DNA of 37,540 bases from NCBI RefSeq assembly GCF_000003605.2, contig NW_003114462.1, forward strand, positions 146,802-184,341, in the 5' to 3' direction. This DNA is from Saccoglossus kowalevskii. Lineage: Eukaryota; Hemichordata; Enteropneusta; Harrimaniidae. The notes below the pieces were generated by a model. It was not told the origin of the DNA, did no database searches, and worked only from the letters and a program-made list of their open reading frames with translations. Made by a program: the position numbers and the translations under genes. This document shows positions 11,301 through 20,249 of this stretch, one piece after another. Within the stretch, counting starts at the first letter, position 1. Every line of letters starts with the position of its first letter.

Positions 11301-14300
11301 CAAATCCATGTATGAAGCAGAAGATTATGTTGTCTCCTTGTCTCAACATATTTCATTTTAGAATTAATGATGGAAAGTATATCATCCATATATATCTGAA
11401 TGTTAAATTAAACGATTTATCACTTCTGTGCGGTTTATTTCAACTAACTTCTGTGGAAGAATTAATGAAATCTGCCAGTATGGAAGTACAATGTGTTCCA
11501 ATTGGAAAGCGGAAACTTTGTTGAAAGATACATCCTACAAACTCGACAAATTCTAGCATACTGATAATGTCATCCTAATTGTAGGGAAGTTTCGCGCCAG
11601 TATTGTTCTTAACAAAGTAAGAATAATGGTATCCAAACAATAAGTATTTATAGCGACTAGAATCATCTTTATTGATTAATGCTTGATGTCTAATTTTTCT
11701 AGTGCGTAATTTTACGTAATCGTGTGGTATAGTACTATAAATGATAAAAAAATAAAAGTGCAAATAACAGTTATATTTGAAAGTGACCTTGATTTCAATT
11801 TATTCAAAAGCTCTTTCGATTTTTTTTTTAAATTGACATATGATTTATACTACTTCTAGAAAAGATGGCATCACAGTATTGCTGTGAAACTCTTCGAAGG
11901 ACTTAATAAAAAATAATTCCTAGCTAAAAACGTTGGTGCATTTCAATCGAGTCATATTATGAGTTGTTTACAACATACCCCGCTTCCTCTTATTCAATTT
12001 CGAAATTCTAAAATACATATACATTGAAAATAACTTTGAGTTTACTGACTATGCTAAATATGAAAAGAAGGGTGAAAGTGACGAGCATTGGAATACTGAA
12101 TACTGGCTTCATTGAGTAAATGATTGCAACTTGGATTGTATATGCCTGAACTATAATGAGAGATAGGTGATTGTGTAACCATAATTTGTTTAGTTTCTTG
12201 GATAATCCTTTCTTAATGTAGGTAAACTATATCGCCTACTTCAAAATTACTTACTTTTGCCTTTTGGTCGTAATTATGCTTCATTTTTTTATGACCTTTA
12301 TTATTATGTTTTGTCCGGCAATTTCGTTTATGACTTTTAATCTATCTTTCAATTGTTCATTGCATTCTGGGGCTGTTTGATTTTCCACTGGTTCCTCTTC
12401 TAATAATATTGTGTCTATTAGTAATACTACCTCTCTCCCAATCATCATAGCGAAAGGTGTTTCTTTTTGTAGTCTCGTGTTTTGATATTCTGTAAGCCAT
12501 TAATATTGCTGGGATGAATTAGTCCCAGTCGGTCTGATGGGTATTACAAAACATCGATACTCCTTGTATTAAAGTCCCATTATTCTTCTCTACAACACCT
12601 TGAGACATCGGATGAAACGAGGAAGATGCTATCTTATCAATGTTTTATAATTAACATTTATCTTTAACGACTTTTGAAAGAAAAGTTTGACCTCTGTCAG
12701 AAGGTATTTATCTTGGAGCCCTATACCAGCAAATAATTCCATCGAATACGCGCAGTTGTCTTTGCAGTTTGATCTGGTGTTGCAAAGGCCTCAGGATATG
12801 TTTGGAAATTGTCTACGGTTAACAATATATCTTTGTTTCCTTGGGAGCTTTTGTAAATCGGACGTCCCTACTCATAAAATCGTTCACGTATCGCTGTGTA
12901 TGTTTTTTGCGAAACCAAAGTGTTCCCCCAAACATAATCGTGCATTTGATTCAATACGAATTGTCTTAAAAAGTAATAAAACTGTTTTATACACTGTTGT
13001 TTGATATTTGTTTCCTTTATAAACCAACAAGCAATTTATTTCTATCCATAATATATTCATCATGTGTGTGTAAGATTACTCTAGTATTACGAGGATTAAT
13101 TGATTAATTAGTTCCTGCGTTTATATTACTATCTCTTTTAATTGCTGAACTTGCCTTTGTAAGGTTGGCAAGTTCTCTAATAATGTTTTATCTCTATTCT
13201 CTATATCAGGTGTTTTTTATTAACCGCATTAACCGTCGTTGTCTAGGTCTAGGTTTTCTTAGTTAGTCACTAAGCCTGCCAAACCGATACAATCGTTCTG
13301 TTTTAGTTGTCTCTTTTATTCTGTGTTAGAAGTCGTGCATTGTGATCCGTAGTTATCTCGAATTTAGCGTGCCTAAGGTAAACGTCGAAATACTTTACAC
13401 CTAAAATCACTGTTAAGGCTTCTAGTTGTGTTATTCCGTATTTAGTTTCCGCTGGGGTCAAACCTCGTCCCCTGTGTGTTACGTTCATGTTCGTCTTGTG
13501 CTTGTGATAATATGTATCCCAGGCCTGTTGAAAGGCTTTTCGATATCTGAATAACATAATATGGATGGCTTTACTTATGCATTATTTAATGTTTGGAACG
13601 CCTTATCACACTCTGTGAACCATACAAACTTTACTTCCTTTTTTGTTAAGTTGTATAATGGCCTAGCAATTAACCTAGCGAGAAACGTTCTATGCTACTG
13701 GAAATTCCCTATTTTTGTTGTTGGTTCAGGATTTGATTCAATGCCATCCTTAGATATTATGTGTCCTAAGAATTGTATTTCATTGCATCCAAATCTGCAC
13801 TTGCTTAATTTCAATTTCAAATGTGAAACCTCGTAGAACTGTGATCATCATATTTTAGAAACTACTTGCGGCCCCTTTCACCCCCATTGAACATCGTTTA
13901 AACATGTATGTACCATCATAAGTCGTAAATGTTGCCAATTCCCGAGAATCTGGGTGTAGGTCTAATTGGAAGTAGCCGCTTTTTAAGTCCAGTGTAGAAA
14001 AATATTTCGGTTGAGCTAAACCCAATGAATCTAGACAATCAGTTATTAGTGGTAATGGATAGACGTTTTCTTTAGTAACAGCATTTAATTTACGGTAATC
14101 AACGCAGAAACTATAAGTGTGATCCGGGTTTTTGATCAAAATTACCGGGCTGGACCACCCACAATGGGGCGCTGGTTTGATGATATCCTGTCTCAACATT
14201 TCATGTCGTGTTATTTCTTTGCATTTATGTGGCGTTACTCTATATGGTCGACTGCTAATCGGTTTCTGTCTGCTAAATTTGAGCTCGATTTTATAGTTCG

Positions 14301-17300
14301 TAATATTACAATGTCCCATTTCTCCTGTTGTTTCTGCAAATATGTCACTATTATCATTCAACAATTGACTCAACTCTAATTTTTGTCTATTTAAATCTGT
14401 GTCGAGTTTCTATGTCGGCTTCCCCGCCACGTGCTATGAACAGGGCGTCGAAGAAGGAGGGGGCTCCGGTGAACTGCGGATGACACTTACACGTGGAGGT
14501 GCCCGTTTCGTTCCCAAGGAATACACATTTTCGTTCTGTACAGATAGTCCAGATTTATTCACACAAGCAGTCAGCCGAGGTAACCCTCGCTGCACCGTTC
14601 TCTGGTTCTCTCCCTTACAAAGGAACCAAACTCTCTTTAATAAATAGAGTAAAGTATATATAATATAACATGCTGTAGTCTGTAGTCTGCATTAATCAAG
14701 AAAAACCATGAATCTAAACACTTGATATTTCCACTCTCATACAGCCATGACCGATGATATACTGAGGCCTGTAGTTCACAGCCAGTATCGAAATAGACTA
14801 CGACGCCAAACAGAGAGTCGGTTTTTTATTGTGACTAACAATCACGATTTGGCAATACTTGACTCAAACACTGGAACTACGTCAGAATCAATACCTGGTA
14901 CAGCTCTTACAATTGATGTAGCTTTGCACATTGGTGGAGCATTACTCGGAATTACAGAATCTGGCGATCTTCAATATAAATCAACAAAGGACACACCCTG
15001 GTCAACTATTTCACCAAGTCGATTCAGTATTGTATCAGTGATGTTTAGTGATCAGAATATCATATGGGCTGTTGAAGCAGACACACATCAACTGATTTAC
15101 AGGGAATCACTCAATCAAGACTGGCTTGATATTGTTCCAAATAGTGGTCCAATCCTCGGAATTGAAGATTATGGTGGAGGAGTAATTCTTGGTATTGCTT
15201 GGCCTGATGGTGATGAATTGTTGTATGGTCCTATAGGGGATACATTCTGGGAACCCACAGATGTTGATCTTCAGGGTCAAAGTTTATTTGATATTGTATT
15301 AGTAAATGGACGATTTTTCCTTCTTGCAAATCCTAATGATTTCATGGCAATTAAAAGTTGCCCCATGAACTCAGGTGAGTTATTTTAACATAATCAAATG
15401 ACTGGAAATGTTAAAAAATAATTAAAATTATAATTAATCAAACTCTCACTTTGCCTTTTGAGTTGTAACCGAATCAGAAGCTTAAGCAGGTATTAACAGG
15501 TATACATATTTGTCATGTCTGTTTTCTGGATTGATGTCATGTAATACCAACGGAATTTAGTACTTGGCATCTGGAGTTGATAGAAAGGATATACAATATC
15601 CTGACAAATGCTTATTTATCATTGAACTTTGTCCGCAAAGTAAGTAATTCGTACATCACTATACTGTCTGAATTTCAAATAGTGTTGTTATGTCATTCAC
15701 ACAATACATACTTTCAGTAATACGTCAGAAAATATAACTTGGCATATAAGGTTCATGAAAAAAGTGAAAGTTTGTGAAATTGCCATGGAACAGATTAGCA
15801 TACCTCTTCACAGAAAATGTTTAGCTACATTGATATGAAGCTCACTGTGTCTGTTAAACTTAATCTATTAAACAGTAATAATGGCTGTAATATATTCAAA
15901 CCCTTTACAAATAAAAGTTTGTCTTGGTAAACTGACAATCTTCGTGAGTTTCAAGAGAATTAATTCATATGTTTCATAGTTCTAAATGTAACAATCATTC
16001 ACAAAATTAGTTTTAACATGGCAATCCGATTCCACATTTCTTCCAAGTCATGAGGGAAAAAGTTACATATGCTGAAAATTGGTGATTCATGTAAAATATT
16101 CCAATTCATGATATAAGTTTATGTTATTAAACATATTCATATAGTCGTATACTGATTAAAACACATTAACTACCAATGGAAATGGTTAGACCGAATTATG
16201 TAAAATAGGATTTGATATGACGTTGGTATAAGTATGTTATTTGTGTTTTAAATATCCGATACAAAAATTGAAGAAGAAAATTGATAATTGCACACCATAG
16301 ACGTAATATAACACTTCATCAGTAGTATATGTCAATGTACACTATTAGCTGGTATAATTGGCAATACAGGTTACACAACACATTTGTTCACGCGTTTCAA
16401 CTAAAAAAACAAATCATTTACTCTTGATATTTCATCCTGGTTTTATGGAGTCATAAATAGATTGTTTCTTGAATAATCATTGTATGTTAGGTTACACTGG
16501 TGGTCCAACGACGGATGGCTTGCAATTATTGGTGATAAAAGATGACAATCAATTGTATCAAACAGATTTTCAATTTCAATCAATGGTTGGTCCATTAACC
16601 CCTGATGTACCCTTGATAGATGTTGATATGTCCCGGAATGAGTGGCTAATTGGTGTAACAGATACATATGAATTGGTACATATGGAATCGTTAGCAAGTG
16701 GAGTATGGTCAAGCCCTGTTTCAGGAAGTGCTAGTGTTATCAGTGTATGTGTAGGTTCACCGAGTGGCGAAATATTTGGAATAACTGCAAATAACGAATT
16801 GAAAGTGAGAGAAGATATCCAATCATCATGGACAATCGTGGTAGATGGGTATCAGGAACAGGTTAGAAAAATAGCATATAGTGCTATTGTGATGGGACTT
16901 ACACCAAGCACTCTCTTCCTACTTGACAACTCACTGGTATGGATTGAAGCTAATATTGAGATTGGTGACGATGAAGTTGAAGACATAACTGTCATTGACA
17001 ATAATGGTATCTTTCCATTGCAAGCGAATAGTGGTTTTATAGCCATTTGTTATACTGGACTACAAGAATCACAAGGTACGGGAGGAAATACTGAAGAAGG
17101 GGGATATATCGTCGGAAGCGAAGGTATAGTATTATTATTGCATTGTTGTGTTTCATTGAAGCAACGTGATATTTGACCGCTGCAATTTTGTTTGTTTTAT
17201 TATGTGTTGATGAACATAAATATTGAGTGCATGTTGAATACATCTGAGTAAACAGTAGGACGATATGATACCGAATTCACTATAGACAGGAAAAGAGGTC

Positions 17301-20249
17301 CAACTAGGTGGGGGATATTTTGCAATAGCTTAATTTTGCTGAATATTTGTAGATTTATATGTATTTGAGAAAATCAATAAAATGTCTGACACAAATTTGG
17401 CATCGCAGATTTTATAGCTTTTAGCTTTTAAAGCATATACTACTAAAATACAATACTACATTCACACATTACGGTCTAAATATCACATGCACACAGCATT
17501 ATTAACATTGTCGTCATAGGATTACACAAACAAAGACTATATTGAGATGTATTCCCTAACATACGAGTCGGAATGTAGTAAGGCTAAAGTGCTCAGATAT
17601 TTGTATTTGGTAAATATGTTAAATTGCCGTTATATATCATCCTATTCCTATTAATGAAAGTTCCAGAATTGTTTTTCTATCATTGTTATTTAAAAAAGGT
17701 GTAAACAAAGAAAAAATAATGCTAAACCAACCGGTAAGAAAACCCTGGACAATGATGCTCTATTTTCATATTTCTGCAATACCTTTATTCATTCATGCCT
17801 GTGTATGTGACATCTTATTCTCCAAACAAACAAATATTACAACATGACACATTCTGATACAATTATCTTCTGGGTTTAAAAGGTATTCAGTTGTTGGTTA
17901 TAACTATTTACGCATATATTCTGCATACTTTTCTACAGCAGACGAAGTACATGTGTTTAAAATAAACTTTAATTGTTTTATGATTATTGTTCAGAAATAA
18001 ATGTATTAACCGATTGTGAATGAAGATTCAAGATATGATTTTTTTTATCAGAGATCTGAATACTAAAGAGTATGCAACTATTTAGCTTTTATTGACTGCA
18101 TTGTGATCTTTCTCCATTTTATTTGTCTAGGTTCAAATACACTTCTCGTTGGAATTGACAACAATTTGTACATACGTGACAAAAATCACAATATAAGCCC
18201 TGTCCCAACTTTCAGTGGGATTATCGATATTGCGGTGATGACAGATGGTTCTTTGCTTGCAATAGATACAAACAACGAAATGGTGTGGAAGCACTCAATT
18301 GACACTCGGGGATGGCCAGAAAAAATACGAAACTCTTGCTGTGTGATTAGTATTGATTGCTTGGAACAGTACATCATTGGTGTTGGAGTTAATAACCAGT
18401 TGTATATAAAAGAAATTTTATATAATGAATGGAGTGGCCCAGTTCCAGACAGTGGTTTTGTGACAAAGGTGATTGCACATACTGATGGACAAACTATACT
18501 CGGAATAGATACAAATGGTGCAATAGTGGTAGCTACTGATAAAGTGCCTATTTGGCAAGCTGCAGGAATAGATGTCATTGCAAAAGATCTTACTGTAATG
18601 CTTGATGGTGCTTTTGATGTTCTCATGGAAGATGACACTACATTTCAAGCAATATGTCGAGTTGAACTACCGAGTGATTCTGGTGAAAGCTCAGTTGGAT
18701 CTGGATCATTAGGTGCAGCTGGTCACTATACAGGTAAATGCGTTTTTGATTCAATTTAGGTGAAACACAATTCTAAATTACAGGGTGACCGAAAAGTGAA
18801 TGACAACTGAATAACTACCTGAATTTGATTAATATCACTTATTTTTTATCGCTTTTTCTTGTTTTATCAATTTATAGAAGTCCCCCACACTATTGTTGAT
18901 ATGCCTGGAGCAACATATTCAGCAAGTCACTATATGACAGGAGAAATAGATCAGCGCAGTGTTATTGCTGTGGGGGCTGATGGCTATCTTTATACGGGAA
19001 TCCCAATAGGTGATCATGTATATCAATATGGTAAACCAATAGAGGGATCATGTTGTGTAAAAGATGTGGCTAACCTGCATGATACCACACTTGTTGGTGT
19101 TCAAGAGGACGGTAGTTTGTATGTAAAACCAAGTTTAGCGGACGACGACTGGATTAAAAGCAATACCGATAGTTGTTGTATTGTCAGTGTGGATATAATG
19201 CCAGGTGGTGAAATAGTAGGAGTCGGAGTTGAAGAGGTGTTGCTCATGAGATCAAGTATAAATGCTGAATGGGATTACACAATTCCTACTGGCATGCGCC
19301 TTGCAAAACTCACAATATTACCCAACAACCGTGGTATAATTGGGATTGGTGAAAATAGTGCACTCACTATTCTTACACTTAATGAGATGTGGAAGGCTCT
19401 CAACAACGATATATCGGATTTACCTATCACTGACCTGGCTGTTGATAAGGATGGGAACTATGGCATCTTGAATCCGGGAATGTCAGAAGGACCAGACGGG
19501 AATCAGATTCACATAATTAGTATGACTTTTGTAGATCTTCCTCAACAAGGTATGATATTGTCATTGAGATCACTCTTCTGTATATTGCCATAGAGTTTAT
19601 CAATATCAAGTAACTGATTGGATTTATATTGGAAGTGTTATATTGATCAACTAACACTTGGAATTATAGTATGCAGAAGTACCTGTGACTGTGTTACTGT
19701 GTATATTTAGTAATATTTTTACTTCATTATTTTTTCTGATGAATTCTACAGTGATGACCAGATATGTGAGATTTTAACGCAATATGGAAAGTTTGAATTG
19801 TTCTTTACGTTGTGCTTTTGATTATAGAGTCTACTTCAATAGTCACGAGTCGATTACAGTCTACTCAGATGGTTGCCACAGGTAAATTGCCTTTCCAATA
19901 ATATATCTCCTGAAAACACATTCAAGTAAATTCGATATATTATACATTTTGTTGCTTTTTGTTTTCTTCGCAGATTACAGTGGAATGACAACTAGTGACA
20001 ATATCATTGGCGAAAATGATTCAGTTATTGACAGAAGCAGTGGTTCAGGTAATCAAATCTTTAAAAAAATTGGTTAATTGTGTTTTTTTAATTGATAATT
20101 GATTTTCTTTTTTTAACTTTACACAAGGTATGGCGACACAGATTATTATACCGCTGATTATAGCTGCTATTCTGATTGGAGGCTATATTGGTGTTAGACA
20201 TCACAGGGAAAAGCAAAATCTGCTCAAGGAAGTCGAGCCAGACCAATGA
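5284..20249 (+). CDS. Gene A: type I membrane protein with four beta-propeller-like domains
   Basis: Eight exons join as 5284-5350, 14745-15374, 16491-17123, 18131-18733, 18878-19549, 19828-19881, 19974-20048 and 20128-20249. They total 2856 bases, or 951 residues plus stop. All introns are GT-AG and all are phase 1. Layout: signal peptide (about 1-18); basic stretch ending R-L-R-R (40-43), a furin-like site; four propeller-like domains, one per large exon (about 45-232, 234-443, 445-644, 646-868); Ser/Thr-rich stalk (870-911); transmembrane helix (917-934); short basic tail. The domains are built of roughly 40-residue units with an I-x-G-I/V strand, N/G-x-L-Y, then Trp and a small-residue turn, like tectonin/tachylectin-2 repeats. 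Inference: a surface or shed lectin-like/adhesion receptor. No enzyme motif is seen. Exon 1 is the least certain part because of the 9.4 kb intron. The alternative start is Met at 14747, without a signal peptide. Confidence 0.78.
5351..12129 (+). other. Gene A intron 1, 5' part: no gene seen
   Basis: This is most of the proposed 9.4 kb first intron. Open frames are short and unrecognised. CpG-richer patches lie near 8700-8880 and 10530-10800, a short TG run near 7671-7683, and an AT-rich dinucleotide patch near 11230-11275. No phase-1 exon resembling the gene A modules is visible. Confidence 0.55.
11977..11994 (-). other. Possible polypurine tract of the antisense gypsy element
   Basis: On the - strand this reads as a purine-rich run (AATAAGAGGAAGCGGGG) followed by TA and then TGTTGTAAAC. 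That is what a polypurine tract followed by a 3' LTR start could look like, just beyond the end of the pol remnant. The candidate LTR does not obviously match the LTR-like block at 14413-14670, so the call is weak. Confidence 0.25.
13303..13557 (-). pseudogene. RNase H segment of the gypsy remnant
   Basis: The open segment of 84 residues carries a typical retroelement RNase H core: L-T-P-A-E-T-K-Y-G-I-T-Q-L-E-A-L, then V-K-Y-F-D-V-Y-L, then the T-T-D-H-N-A box near the end. It sits just after the RT in element order. It is a piece of the pol listed above, not an independent gene. Confidence 0.8.
13855..14373 (-). pseudogene. Reverse transcriptase segment of the gypsy remnant
   Basis: This is the longest open segment of the element, 172 residues. 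It covers the RT fingers and the first part of the palm: P-x-C-G-W-S-S-P-V near residue 90, V-D-Y-R-K-L-N, L-D-L-K-S-G-Y-F-Q with the first catalytic Asp, and C-S-M-G-V-K-G-A-A-S-S-F at the end. The frame breaks before the Y-x-D-D catalytic box, which I cannot find in the decayed sequence downstream. Confidence 0.85.
14413..14670 (-). repeat. LTR-like block next to gene A exon 2
   Basis: On the - strand this starts TGTTATATTATATATAC and ends ...GCCGACA (TG...CA ends). It holds TATA-like AT stretches and an AATAAA near 14560, and is GC-richer toward its 3' end. It directly precedes the antisense pol remnant, which suits a 5' LTR with gag deleted. No second matching LTR was found and no clear primer-binding site follows, so the boundaries are approximate. 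It ends only 74 bases before the exon 2 acceptor. Confidence 0.4.
14745..15374 (+). CDS. Gene A exon 2: propeller-like domain 1
   Basis: The acceptor is ...CCACTCTCATACAG and the donor GTGAGT; phase 1 on both sides. The N-terminal part holds R-N-R-L-R-R-Q, a furin-type site. Five repeat units then follow: R-F-F-I-V, L-L-G-I-T, I-I-W-A-V, I-L-G-I-A and F-F-L-L-A. Trp closes units 2-4 (P-W-S, D-W-L, F-W-E). The domain ends F-M-A-I-K-S-C, a signature also seen at the end of exons 3 and 4 (F-x-A-I). A fragment of this exon survives in gene B. Confidence 0.85.
15375..16490 (+). other. Gene A intron 2
   Basis: This 1116-bp GT-AG intron is AT-rich with no gene or recognisable repeat. An alternative acceptor TAG at 16460 would keep the same phase and add ten residues to exon 3. 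I prefer 16490 because the added residues do not fit the module pattern. Confidence 0.7.
16491..17123 (+). CDS. Gene A exon 3: propeller-like domain 2
   Basis: Phase 1-1 exon. Units begin L-Q-L-L-V, L-I-G-V-T, I-F-G-I-T, L-T-P-S-T and F-P-L-Q-A, with Trp after the first complete units (V-W-S-S, S-W-T-I). The domain ends F-I-A-I-C-Y. A Gly/Glu-rich linker (Q-G-T-G-G-N-T-E-E-G-G) precedes the donor GTATAG. Repeat 4 is the most divergent. No counterpart exists in gene B, where this exon is deleted. Confidence 0.85.
17124..18130 (+). other. Gene A intron 3
   Basis: This 1007-bp GT-AG intron ends in a good pyrimidine tract (TTTTATTTGTCTAG). It is AT-rich and I see no gene, RNA or known repeat in it. 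Confidence 0.75.
18131..18733 (+). CDS. Gene A exon 4: propeller-like domain 3
   Basis: Phase 1-1 exon with the clearest repeats: L-L-V-G-I-D-N-N-L-Y, L-L-A-I-D-T-N-N, I-I-G-V-G-V-N-N-Q-L-Y and I-L-G-I-D-T-N-G, closing with F-Q-A-I-C-R. It has a vicinal Cys pair in N-S-C-C (residues 513-514) and an N-glycosylation sequon N-I-S (N464). It ends with a short Ser/Gly linker (S-G-E-S-S-V-G-S-G-S). The gene B copy carries a much longer Ser/Gly stretch at this point. The open frame on the opposite strand here is a shadow. Confidence 0.88.
18878..19549 (+). CDS. Gene A exon 5: propeller-like domain 4
   Basis: Phase 1-1 exon, the largest module (672 bp). Units begin S-V-I-A-V-G-A-D-G-Y-L-Y, L-V-G-V-Q-E-D-G-S-L-Y, I-V-G-V-G and I-I-G-I-G. 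S-C-C pairs occur at residues 703-704 and 744-745. The end (D-L-P-Q-Q) differs from the F-x-A-I ending of the other three modules. It is the exon best conserved in gene B. Confidence 0.88.
19828..19881 (+). CDS. Gene A exon 6: Ser/Thr-rich stalk, part 1
   Basis: A 54-bp phase 1-1 exon between ...TTTTGATTATAG and GTAAAT. It encodes S-T-S-I-V-T-S-R-L-Q-S-T-Q-M-V-A-T. It is too short for an ORF scan, but it is supported by phase, splice signals and an intact 54-bp counterpart in gene B (36270-36323). Likely an O-glycosylated membrane-proximal stalk (inference). Confidence 0.75.
19974..20048 (+). CDS. Gene A exon 7: Ser/Thr-rich stalk, part 2
   Basis: A 75-bp phase 1-1 exon with acceptor TTTTCTTCGCAG and donor GTAATC. 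It encodes an acidic, Ser/Thr/Gly-rich peptide (Y-S-G-M-T-T-S-D ... I-D-R-S-S-G-S). The 75-bp gene B copy (36359-36433) keeps its length and frame, which supports a real coding exon. Confidence 0.75.
20128..20249 (+). CDS. Gene A exon 8: transmembrane helix and cytoplasmic tail
   Basis: The acceptor follows a T-rich tract (TTTTTTTAACTTTACACAAG). The exon encodes Q-I-I-I-P-L-I-I-A-A-I-L-I-G-G-Y-I-G-V, one membrane helix, then R-H-H-R-E-K-Q, a basic stop-transfer segment, and a tail ending E-P-D-Q before TGA. The tail is only 17 residues and shows no ITAM, ITIM or kinase motif. Signalling, if any, would need a partner. The matching exon in gene B confirms the boundaries. Confidence 0.82.

Larger units (their letters stand above)
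12130..14404 (-). pseudogene. Degraded Ty3/gypsy pol (RT - RNase H - integrase) inside intron 1
   Basis: Read on the - strand, reverse transcriptase comes first (14404-13855). It has V-D-Y-R-K-L-N, the L-D-L-K-S-G-Y-F-Q motif and the F-x-x-C-S-M-G motif. A decayed connection follows (13854-13558), then RNase H (13557-13303) with Y-G-I-T-Q-L-E-A-L and the T-D-H-N-A box. Integrase follows at about 13000-12190: an H-x-x-x-W-G zinc-finger remnant, a V-D-N-F-Q-T-Y-P-E-A segment, a D-R-G-Q-T-F box, a G-V-V-E-K-N-N box with the catalytic Glu, and a basic C-terminal tail. Many stops and frame changes make it inactive, and gag and protease are absent. The domain order is the standard gypsy one. It lies antisense to gene A. 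Confidence 0.85.

Noticed and set aside
14399-14647. 82-residue plus-strand frame just before exon 2
   Set aside because: It lies inside the LTR-like block on the opposite strand; no conservation or domain, and gene A exon 2 has its own acceptor after it.
16461-16490. Extra ten codons at the start of exon 3 from an earlier TAG acceptor
   Set aside because: Same phase, so possible, but the residues do not fit the module and the site at 16490 aligns better with the other exon starts.
18186-18638. 150-residue open frame on the minus strand
   Set aside because: It is exactly antisense to gene A exon 4, has no domain, and its composition mirrors the coding strand.
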